Part shown: one piece after another, positions 1-10,473 of the stretch
How the letters are laid out: every line of letters starts with the position of its first letter
How positions within the stretch are numbered: position 1 is the stretch's first letter
Origin: Chromobotia macracanthus
Lineage: Eukaryota; Chordata; Actinopteri; Cypriniformes; Botiidae
Direction of reading: 5' to 3'
Length of the DNA: 64,000 bases
Assembly (NCBI GenBank): GCA_036877525.1
Contig: JAZGTH010000015.1
Span: forward strand, 8,889,001 to 8,953,000
The notes under the pieces: generated by a model
What the model was told of the DNA's origin: nothing
The model's input: only the letters and a program-made list of their open reading frames with translations
The model's database searches: none
Program-made: the position numbers and the translations under genes

Positions 1-453
1 TCAAAGAATAAAGTCTATGTGCACTGGGTTTAGAGCTTGTCTGACAAACACCTCTACATTTCTTAATAATAATTCCATATTTGGTCTTAATCATTTGTGG
101 TGTTTGCATGCATTGCTGTAAATTCAGTATCCATTACATTTGTGATTCACAGATGGGATACAAATATGATAACTTTACATAACCACAACCATGATGAAAC
201 AGGCTGCTGCTCTAATGCCATTTTATCTTTAATTGAATTTAAACATGTTTAAAAACTATGAACAAAACTGTGAACTATGATGGAGAATTACTCAGACATA
301 TTCCCTCTCATTAGTGTAATGTTCCTTAAACTCCCCACCTTAAAGGCTACACTGATGTCATATTCCAAGGGTGTGTTGTCTGAGAAGATGCACAAGTTTC
401 AGTGTGTGTTTTTAGTTAGTTTATAATCGGAAGTTTTGAGCACTAGCAAATTG

Positions 454-497
454 CTTAAAGTGTGTAGAAACTTCACTTGTTTTCTACACACTTTAAG
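454..497. repeat. Perfect inverted repeat, 17-bp arms, 10-base loop
   Basis: Bases 454-470 are the exact reverse complement of 481-497, with ten bases between. It lies in AT-rich intergenic DNA. A short tandem repeat of an 11-base unit (gggcagtttaa) directly follows the 3' arm. Confidence 0.85.
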
Positions 498-1750
498 GGC
501 AGTTTAAGGGCAGTTTATTTAGGGGGTGGAGGCCAGCAAATATCAAAGGGAGATGTTTCATTGTAGCTTTTGGTGTCTGTTTATAGTGCAGTTTATAGTT
601 CAGAGATTTCTGAACAATAACATAGAAGGATTCTTCACTTTCTGATATTTAGATATTTAGCTAAAAAGAGTTTTTAGCTATGAATTTTATTAATTTCAAC
701 TCAATCCAGTCTTAAACAGACAGACACCTGGAAGATGAAGGTTTAAAGATCTACATTATCTTCAGCCACAAGTTACTACTGGGTACTCTGGGTATGTCTG
801 ACCCATGTTCAGGGTGCTGTAGCTGCATGCTCAAATGAGTCTCACCAGTACCTGCCTTCAAGTATTCACCTACTCTGCCCACTGACACCTACTGAGTCAC
901 TGGCAAACCACGGACCAGGAATGTTCTCATTAGATGTGAAGGGTGTGCATGTTGACAGGTGTGTATGTGTGTCTGAGAGAAAGAGAAGGACAAAGAAACA
1001 TACAGAAATAGATGGAAGGAGAGAAAGACAGGCTGACAGAAAGACATGGGGGAGGAGAGAGAGAGGTAGGGAAATGAGAGGAAGGCCTAACAATCGAAGG
1101 GGGTGGAAAAGGGTGAGCATGTCGAACCAGTCAGGTGAGTTCTGATTACAATACAGATGTATTGTAGAAAAATGACAGACTGTAAGCAGTGAGAGAGCAG
1201 GAGAGAGGTGAAGGCAGGATGGAGGCACCTGTTCTCTCAGATGTCTGAGGAACGCGGTGGTCCTTTGAGGTACGTGGCTTCTGTTTGAGTCTGAGGTAAA
1301 ACTCAGCTTAAGCATTTGGTTAGCTGACGTGACAGGTTAAGTGAATTTCCATTGTTTTCTTTTTTAAATGTGTTTGTGTCTTGGGAGAACAGGTGTTTCT
1401 GTAAACTGTAACTGACCTCAGACATTCTGTAAGGTTGCTGTTATATGGCACTGACAATCTTGTTTTGCATCTATATCTGTGGCTTCTATTGTTTCTATGA
1501 GTAATCAAATGAGCAAAATGCTCAGTATTTACCCACTGTGTGAAGTATTTTTTTAATGAGTTTGGTTTGTTTTCATGCTGTCTCGGTTCTCCTGGAAGGT
1601 GTATGGTGAACCTCCTACTCCTCCCACACTATCTCAGCTTGCTGTTTGCTCAAGTCTTTTAATGTATACATCATTATAGAACTTCTGACCCACATATGTT
1701 CGGTATAAGATAACAAAGGCAAACCTTGTACAACAACAGCATTAGGTGGG

Positions 1751-1850
1751 GCACTTGGAAATCTTGTACAGATTTCCAAGTGCACATATCATACTCTTTT
1801 ACATACTCTTTTACTCTGTAAAGAGTATGATATGTGCACTTGGAAATCTG
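1751..1850. repeat. Compound inverted repeat with a shared central arm
   Basis: Bases 1769-1798 are the exact reverse complement of 1821-1850 (30-bp arms, 22-base loop). In addition 1751-1764 is the reverse complement of 1770-1783 (14-bp arms, 5-base loop). The middle segment can therefore pair with either flank, giving two mutually exclusive hairpins. Confidence 0.9.
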
Positions 1851-2190
1851 AAAATGTATCTGTTGATTTGAAATTCTCTTGTTATGGCTGCTGCTGATTT
1901 GTATTGCATGTCGTGTTTGCATTGATTGTGTGCATCTACTGTATTCTCACTTTATCGCCTGTGACTCTTATCAGATGTTAGTGAAGTGTTTGAATGAATT
2001 TCAGTGTGCTGCTTTGAATGAATGCGGGTGTGTAGATTGCCCACAGAGTTCCTTCTAGCCTATTCAACATATCTGAGATTTCTGAGATATGCTATTATTT
2101 ATATGTACCTCAGACCTAGCAGTTTTGGGTTTTTTTGCATTACGTCTTCAGTCTCTGTTGTGTTTACTCTATGCGAAATACGATACAAAA

Positions 2191-2244
2191 AATCAAAGTG
2201 TCACACATTTGGCAACTTCTTCAGGAGGTATCAAGAAGAAAATT
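2191..2244 (+). repeat. 54-base exact copy of il16-like coding sequence (intergenic copy)
   Basis: These 54 bases are identical, in the same orientation, to 5724-5777 inside the large il16-like exon. Homology stops abruptly on both sides. The intergenic copy is followed 34 bases later by poly(A) and (TA)n. Confidence 0.9.
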
Positions 2245-2277
2245 TCAAATATTGCAAAAAAACTTTTATATATCTGA

Positions 2278-2279
2278 AA

Positions 2280-2333
<54 letters not shown>

Positions 2334-2346
2334 TATATATGCACAC

Positions 2347-2409
<63 letters not shown>

Positions 2410-2410
2410 T
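2278..2410. repeat. Poly(A) tract followed by (TA)n microsatellite
   Basis: About 20 adenines run into a long TA-dinucleotide array, broken once by gcatatatatgcacacaca. AT-rich imperfect TA repeats continue to about 2595. It could be the tail of a decayed retroelement that seeded a microsatellite. Confidence 0.9.
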
Positions 2411-4427
2411 ATATTTGAGTAAATAATAAATAATACACAATATATATATAATATATTTGAGTATATAATATATTTGAGTAAAATGTAGTGTCTCTCCAGC
2501 TGGGGAAGCCTTTTGCCCTGACTACTGCACTGTCCCTCATAGACAACGTTATAATATACTATAATATATGTTATAATATATAATACAATATACTCACACA
2601 GTTTTACTTAAGATGTTTATTTAAAACATTAAAGCAGCTCAGCATCAATTTATCAAACAATACACCTAATATTCATCTTCACAGAATGTGCTAAATTGTA
2701 ATGTCACACTTTTTAAACAAAAACAAAATGCACTTTAGGATTTATATCAATGGCATGTATGGATGCATATAAAGAAAATAAAAAAAAATGAAGTCTCAGG
2801 ATAATATAATTCCATATTCCTAGGATGTGCACACATATTTACACTGTGCGTAGCACATGTGGCTTCAGGATTGTGGTCTGGTGTGTTTGACTTGTTATCT
2901 GACTGCTTATCAGGTTTTGTGCAAGAACTAAAGACTGTGACGAGTAACATGAAGAATGTTGTCCAAGTAAACATACAGAAACACACAGAAACAGAAGGCA
3001 GGTTAACCCATTTTTCCATTTTTTTTAGATGTTTCTGCTTGTCCTTGGTAATGATTGCTGAAGACTGCTAGTACTGCTGAGGGTGTTTGTGTAGTTTACA
3101 TAACAGTGTGCCTTGCTGAGATTTATTGACTCTCATTGTAATAAATACAGAGTTTCAGTATGTTGAAATCCTGAGGCACAAGAATGAACTGAAGGTGATT
3201 TGAATGTATACTTTATGAAGGTATACTTTGAAGATCTGGGCCAGGTTGTAAGTTTAGGCATTAGCGGGGCAATTCCTGAGCTAACCAACAAGACATGCAA
3301 CATAAAGTACACAGGACAAGTGATGTCTATTAAGCTTAAATGTTATTATTAATTAATATTTAAAGTGGGGTGCTTTGAAGGTCTGAAGCCACTAGTGACA
3401 ATTGTTCTATTCTTGCATTTTAAAAGTTTAATATAAACCCTTTAATTACAAATTACATGATCTGCCTAACAATTTGAATGAAAAGTTGAATTGAAAAATT
3501 GAATATGAAACTGTGAATGTCTGTGTAATTGGTTTGTTATTCTTTTGTATTGACAGCATGCACTCAAGCTGGCATGAACTCAAGTTTGTATAAAACCTGA
3601 TGATTCATGTTATCTCAGCATGATTTGAGAACATTCCAACGTGTTCTTGTGTAAAGGACCTTTTGTACAAAAGTTAAAATGGTTAATGGCATAAAGTTAC
3701 TGACATTGTATTACCTACCTGAAGTGAAACAACATGCAGGCCAGGTATATGAACCCCCATCAAGGGTACCTAAGTTGTTACCTGCCAGCATTGAGAATTG
3801 AACTCTCGCACCTCTCAACCTCACTGTATCTATAAAAATAATTTATATTTTCCTTTATGACCATATTTGTCTGGCTTTCTGTCACAGACTCAAAATGCTA
3901 TTGCTGTACATAGTAAAATCAACATATTTTAATTTATCAGCCACAGCTAACCTTCACATGTTGTTTTACCATAACCTGAATGCTAGTATCGCAGCATTCC
4001 TGGGACAGTATTGACAACTTTGAATTTCTGAAAGGAATTATATTAAGATATAAAAGATATTGAGTGTGCAATGCATTCTTGCAGGATTTTTGGAAAGGTG
4101 CAAAGAGTCACAAGACCAATTACTAGCTTTCTTTGGATCCAGAAGATGCAACACAGCTTAGAAGAGCAACAGAATACAGCTGAACTCATCTGAGCTCCTC
4201 CAGAACTCTGGATTACAAGCACAGTGTTTTCTATTTTTCTTGAATGTATAATGTAAAATACAGCACTTCTTGATTACTTTACAAATGCTGCTATTGAAAC
4301 AAGGAGGACTGTTATTTTGAAATCAAAGCAAACTGGAGCAGGAGCATTTTGCTGAAAATGCATTAGCAACCAGCCTTCCATTAACATTGTCAAGAATATA
4401 CTGTGTCATTCGGAGACATTTAAAAGC

Positions 4428-7400
4428 ATGAATTTGCATAATGAAACAACATTTGCACACCAGTTTCCTGAATCAGACACAACTGGTGGCACAACTAAAG
4501 ATACAGAATCGGCCAATGGAACAGTAGCGCAGGGGCAAAGTCAGTCATCTGGAAATCCTATTGGCTCTGCAGCTGCTAGGTTCCAAATCCGCTCTGCTAA
4601 AACACATCAGTACAGACCTGTAAGTCATAACTTTTTAGAAGATAAGAGTCAGACAGCAAATGACAGAATTTATGATTCAAACAAAAGCAAAAGCTTAGAC
4701 TGGAGAGGAGCAGGTACAAGATCAGATTATGGAAACACAGTTGGGACATCTAGCTGGACCCGAAACTTTGGACAGAATTTTATTAGGCGTGCTGATAGTT
4801 TAGACAGAAAGGAGGTAAACAACAAGATAACATCATACACAGAAGAAAATCAACCTAAGAGTCCTCCATGGAGGATTCAGCTTTACAATGTATCTGGACA
4901 AGGGGACAGAAAGGCTCACCCAATCTTTGGATCTACACCTCGGGTAGTTAATGCTATGGAACAGGCAAGCAGTGGCCAGTCACTCCCTGCCAGACTGAAA
5001 CCAAGACTTCGCCAAGATAGTTCTGGAGATAGTGGCAGTCTCTGTGCACAGGTGCAACAAGGTGAATCCAGTTTTGATCAGACAGACAATAGAATGGTAT
5101 CCTGGGCTCGAGGGCAAGTGCTGACCAATACTGAGGAGGTAACTGGAAATCAAACAATAATGGAAAGAATTAAGAAACTGTATGGGACAATTTCTACAGA
5201 TACTAAGTCTGATGCAAACACAAAGGATTTGACCATAGAAAAACGCAACTTTACCTCTGATTTTGACCATTTGAACTCTGACACCATGAAATTCATCCCA
5301 CGTCACAGAAAATCCAGCACTGATTCCCCCTCTGGAATTCTGTCCCCTTCAGACAGCCAACAGAGGAGACCTTCATACACTGTAGAAAAAGCTGGAACAT
5401 TCCCAAGATGGCTTTCAAAAAATGAACAAATATTCTTAAATCAGATGCAAGAACCATCTAGATTAGAGAACAGAGATGACCAAAGCGATTCTTCTTCTGA
5501 TGTCTCCTCAAAGCCTAAATGGAGTATGGAAACATCTTCTGGTAAACAAATTCAATCACATCTGCCTGCAGGCAATGAAGAGATAAGGTCTTCAGAGTTT
5601 TGTAGTCAGTCCTTAGAAAGAACAAGGAGTAAGTTTTCTGAACCTTCTCAATCCACAGGTCAAAGAACACATAGTGGTATGGCAATACAGTCTTCATGTT
5701 CGGATAGTAGTTCAAACATCTCCAATCAAAGTGTCACACATTTGGCAACTTCTTCAGGAGGTATCAAGAAGAAAATTGAGAAACAAGAACCAGACCAGCC
5801 CAAGTACCCACTGGCCTCAAGAGGAGTAGCCCACAGTGAAAAACATGTAGAGGTAGAGGATATTTCCATGGTGAAGACTGAAGGAAGGAGAGAAGATGAT
5901 GTGCTAAAAACACCACGGTCACCATCTTCAGATTCGGTGAAGAACACAATTCACAAATTTGAAGCCTTGGCACAACAAAACAAAAGTGCACCTCAAGTTA
6001 CACTTGCTAGAAGAGCCTTATCAGTACCAGAGCATCCCAGGCCTGTGGTTTATGTGAGAAAGAGTGATTCAGATATCAATCTCAGATTTAGAATGGTTGT
6101 GGAAAACACAGAAAACCAAACAGCAAATCTCGTAAAAGACGATGCCAGCGAGGAGCCAAAAGGCAATGTATATTTTAACAGAACTTCTCAGTCAAATCCC
6201 ACAGTCAATGTAAAACCCACATCAGAACAAAGAGAGAAATACAAAACAAACATTGCCATAATTCCAACATTCCAACACATAAATGAACCAAAGCCTGATC
6301 ATCACATCAGCACATTTGACGAAAATAAGAGAAGGACAATGCGTAACACACACATGGATGAACCAGATTTTACCATGACTCCTCACACAGGACCTCCAAT
6401 CAAAGGGGCAATGGAAGAAAAAGCAAGGAATCCCACTTTTCAATCTACAGTCTTTCAAAAGTCAAATGTCAAAAGTTTATTAAAGCAACAAAGCATTTAT
6501 GTAAATGTTGATGATGACAACGATGAAGACAATGAAGACAATGAAGACGATGAAGACGATGATGACGATGATGACACACCCACTAACTCTCCAAATTCAG
6601 CCTCTCCCACAATAAACATGTGGAGACAAGGTAACCCTGGGACACCAGCACAATCTGTAAAACATTCAGATATTGGTGTATCTACTTTAGTTAAGTCATC
6701 AGCCAATGGTACCCAACCTAAAGCGGCCTCCAGCCATTCTCAACGTTCCTTTTCTATCCGCCCAGCCCAGACAATCTATTCCTTACTCAATAACTCTAAT
6801 AATAATAATAACTATAACACAACAAGGAGGGATCCAGGCACAGTCACTAGCATGGCCAGGTGGAGCTCTGATGAAGAAGACGATAATGATGATGATGACT
6901 ATGAGGGAACAGATTCAGAAGAAGACTCTGACTCAGGAGAATCATCTGTGACCATAACAAGCAACATGAGCCAATCAGAACGCAAAAGCTTTTCTGTAAG
7001 GTAATTCATGAAAGAAATATATATTCAGACAGATTAACACAGTATGCAATAGAATGTATTAGTGTATTAGCTTATGCACTGACTGTAGGTTTCCCAATTT
7101 ACACATCACCTGCCTCAGAGTGTTTACAACATTGAACTTCAGTTTTTCATGATCCTGTCACCTTATACACTTCATTCCTTTCTTTCTGCTTTTTCATCTC
7201 CCCATCACCTTTCATTTACAGTCTTGTGGACCTGTGTATTTATGGTGGGGTGGACTACAAGCCATCAGATGTCAGTGAGTCAGAGGATGACTGGATACCC
7301 TCACGCTCCGCCTCCCTGAGCTCAGATATCTCAACCTTCTCCTCTGTTACCCTGCTGAGCACTGATGAACTGGATCGATTACTGGATGATGTCAGAAGTT

Positions 7401-9305
7401 TGGGAGATGACACCCTGCAGGTCAGACGAGGGACATGAGACATTGTTATGAAGTAACAATCCTTTTTAAAAATTTAGAAATCTAAAATTCAACAATAAAA
7501 TAGACTTGGAAATGCCATGTGAATGCTTTCTGGAAACTGAATGGAAAACTGAATTTACAGAGACAATAACAAATATGCAAGAGCTGATGAAAGACATTGT
7601 TACACTGTTACTTCCTTTTGCTAGTATAATCTGTATCTGACTTATGACAGAAATATGAAGATGTGCAAGTGGTTGTGTTGCACAAGGAGGTGGGGAGTGG
7701 TTTAGGATTTACCTTGGCAGGTGGAGTGGATCAGAACAAACCAGTCACGGTGAGTCTGAAGGCCGCAATGCAGAAACATTATGACGCAAAGCAAAACAGA
7801 GAGCATGACTGACAGAAAACAAATAGAGGTTGTCAAACAAGTCCACATGTAAAGCATAACAAAAAAGCAGCTAAATAAATGATAATAATGAGGAAAACAA
7901 TATATTATAGTTCACATTTTTTTACATAATGCACATTAAGAAAATAACAGTCAAGGTATTGCAGTTCTTGGTTCAGTCCTGTGTGAAATAGGAAATATTA
8001 AATTAAAATATCGAGCATATTTTCCTTTAACATGTGATTTATGCAGCTTTGAGGTCAATATGTTATATCATTTTTAATGCTTAACAATTATGATATGAGA
8101 AAAGTAGGTTATGAGAAAAAGACTTATTTGAATTAAAAGATTAAATGTATCATGTCTAAATTCCTGTTCAGTTCTTGAGTATACCTGGATTGGGGTCTTG
8201 TCTCTTAGGTGCACAGAGTGATTCCTGGTGGAGTGGCAGCTCAGGAAGGCTCTGTCTTCGAGGGTGCATGGGTGCTGTCTATCAACGGCACACCCCTACA
8301 GAACTGTGCTCATTGGGAGGCTTTGCGGACACTAAGGAAAGCGAAGAGTCAGACTATGGCAGTGGTAGTTCTCCAGAGAGGCAACAATAGTGAGACGCAA
8401 CACAGAAAAGAGGCCACTCACAGATTAATAAATACAGGTAAGTGACAGATGACTGCGGTGGTAATCTGAAAGCAATTTATTAAACATTTAATAGACATGT
8501 ATATTTCAATTTAGATTAAACAGATTAAATTGCTACAGTTATTTCACAATTACTCTCAAATGCAGTTAATACATTATTTTTAGGTTAGATATTAGATAGG
8601 TTAGAAAAGAAAGCTAAGATTTATGTAATCTGATGTTTTGTATTGTGTGTGTGCGCGCGCCCCCTACAGGCAGGAAAGTTTATGTCACTCTGAACAAGTC
8701 CAGCTCTGATCTTGGCTTTAGTCTGGAGGGAGGTGTGGACTCCAGCTCAGGAGACAAACCTCTCACTATACAAAGAATCTTCCATGGTGGGAGCTCTTTT
8801 TCTTTGTTTCAATCAATATTGCTCAAAATGTTTAGCTAATATTACTGATGATCAGGCAATAACGTCTAAAAACAGTTTCACACAATCCCACCAGCAGCTT
8901 TACTTTACACCTTCTTGTAATTCTGACATTCCACCTGCACTGTTCTTAGTCATAGCCATGAATATGGAGTTCTGACTGACAGCAAACTAAATCTGTTTAG
9001 CTACTGTCTGCTAATTTTGTATCATTTAGACATGTGACCTTTGAGGTCCTCATTGCTACAATCAAAAAGACTATAAACATTAAAAAAAAAAAGACTGGAT
9101 GTCTGGAAAAGTATATGTACTACCATGTGTAAATTATTTGTTGCCAGGTGGACCAGTCAGTCAAGTGATTCCTGGGGATGTGTTGTTGGAAGTTCAAGGT
9201 CAAAGTTTAATGGGTATGAGGCGTCTTGAAGCTTGGAACCTAATAAAGAGACTGCCCTCTGGACCTGTGGAGGTCTTATTAAACCGTCCTCACCAACCAC
9301 ACTGA
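4428..9305 (+). CDS. il16: Pro-interleukin-16-like protein with two C-terminal PDZ domains
   Basis: Six exons: 4428-7000, 7222-7420, 7651-7749, 8209-8437, 8670-8786 and 9148-9305. All have GT-AG borders and matching phase, giving 1124 residues. Exon 1 alone encodes about 857 residues. These are Ser/Asn/Gln-rich and apparently disordered, with an acidic Asp/Glu run (6510-6575) and an Asn run. PDZ A (exons 3-4) has a GLGF loop and the motif VHRVIPGGVAAQEG. PDZ B (exons 5-6) has the loop DLGFSLEGG followed by GDKPLTI. Both match the last two PDZ domains of mammalian pro-IL-16 as I remember them. The start is supported by an in-frame TGA about 75 bases upstream with no earlier ATG. Human pro-IL-16 is about 1330 residues with two further N-terminal PDZ domains, which are not seen here. 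The linker between the PDZ domains is short and has no Asp, so the mammalian caspase-3 release site is absent. PDZD2 is the alternative relative; the C-terminal PDZ favours IL16. Confidence 0.8.
5724..5777 (+). repeat. 54-base exact repeat (coding copy)
   Basis: Coding partner of the copy at 2191-2244. It encodes the residues NQSVTHLATSSGGIKKKI in frame. The surrounding exon reads continuously, so this is the likely source and the intergenic copy the derivative. Confidence 0.9.
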
Positions 9306-9673
9306 AGAGTTTTCCTCCTCACTTTCCAAAGCACTTTGTAATTTACTCATAAATTACATTAAATGATATATTTGTTCCTATAAGGACTTTGCTGTTACAG
9401 GTTCTATGAAGATTTCTTGCTCCATATTTAGGAAGAATCATTTGTCTTAGTGTTTAAGTGTTAAGTGTTCTTTCACAGAAGTTATGAATTATGAATTAAC
9501 ACAGTTACGACTGTATTACTTAGTTTATATACTTACAATATGTAACTATTGATAATATTAAATTTTACATTCAGTCTGTATCAGAGGCCATATATTTTTT
9601 GCTACAAAGTGTATTATGTGTATATGTTGTCTGTACAGCACAAATCCGTCCTCATTTATGTTTATTTTTAAAT

Positions 9674-9679
9674 ATTAAA
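9674..9679 (+). terminator. Likely polyadenylation signal of the il16-like gene
   Basis: ATTAAA lies about 370 bases after the stop codon, in AT-rich sequence followed by a T-rich stretch. It is a variant signal and weak evidence alone. Confidence 0.35.
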
Positions 9680-10360
9680 GTCAAACTTAGCAATTAATTA
9701 TTGTTGCGTTTTCCTTTACAAAAAACAAAATTCTACAAAAAAATTAATTGCTAGAACTTTAAGAATTAAGGCAGCAGACATGTAGGGCTAATTGTAGGTC
9801 TAATTTTAGTTTTAGAATTGTCTCAGTCATAACTGATAGTGTTCCCTCAATACTGTTCTAACTCACAGACATCCTACCTGTAAGATTAAACATGTCTAAC
9901 TTATTAACACAGAACCTTAACCAAACTCTGGAACCCTCTTACAATGTCCACATTTCTCTTTATTCAAACCAAGCAGAGAAATATTAACGTATTACTTTGG
10001 CAGTGGAGATTCCAGCCCTTTATCTTGTAAGAATACACTATAAAAGCCTCATTGCTCGGAAAAAACAGCAATATTATCACCAATCACATTACATGTGATT
10101 TAATATGATGGGTGCTGATTCTGGCATTGGCAAAGATATTCTGATATAGATATTTGAGCTAGATAATAACATGATCACCGAATTGCATGTTAATGCCCCC
10201 TAATGTATTTTAAAACAGAAGATAATAGATCATTAATACTTTCTCTATCTGTGTCCTACAAGATTAGTAAAGATTTGTAAAGGGGTTGTGGTCTAATACT
10301 CCAGATCAGGCTACAGCTCGCATGTGGATGTTGACTGGCTGATGTGGGGGATGTTTGTAC

Positions 10361-10380
10361 CACGTGAATATATTTAAAAC
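10361..10380 (+). promoter_or_regulatory. TATA-like box and E-box of the aquaporin gene
   Basis: CACGTG at 10361 is followed directly by a TATA-like element (atatatttaaaa), about 100 bases before the start codon at 10474. The spacing suits a start of transcription near 10400. Confidence 0.45.
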
Positions 10381-10473
10381 AGGGTTTAAAGGTGAGCTGA
10401 GCTAATAGACAGAGAGTGAGGTCACAATCTCTGCACAGCAGAAAAACAGCTTAAAACCATAAAATCTGCAAAC

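Larger units (their letters stand above)
1..4150. other. Intergenic region upstream of the il16-like gene
   Basis: No convincing exon is visible. Open frames here (for example 866-1315 minus and 2022-2426 plus) are low-complexity or run through the microsatellite. The stretch holds two perfect hairpins (454-497 and 1751-1850), a poly(A)/(TA)n block (2278-2410) and a 54-base exact copy of il16-like coding sequence (2191-2244). A noncoding 5' exon of the il16-like gene could begin after the acceptor-like site near 4084, but this is not certain. Confidence 0.6.

Noticed and set aside
866..1315. 149-codon open frame, minus strand
   Set aside because: Low-complexity Leu/Ser/Thr composition from a purine-rich strand; no motif, no splice context, not near a gene start.
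2022..2426. 134-codon open frame ending in Ile/Tyr repeats
   Set aside because: It passes through the 54-base duplicate and then translates the TA microsatellite; not a gene.
3715..3830. Possible decayed SINE
   Set aside because: A loosely B-box-like string (gagaattgaactctcgcacc) is present, but no head or conserved tail could be matched.
4954..6706. Several minus-strand frames under the large il16-like exon
   Set aside because: Shadows of the long plus-strand coding exon; no independent signals.
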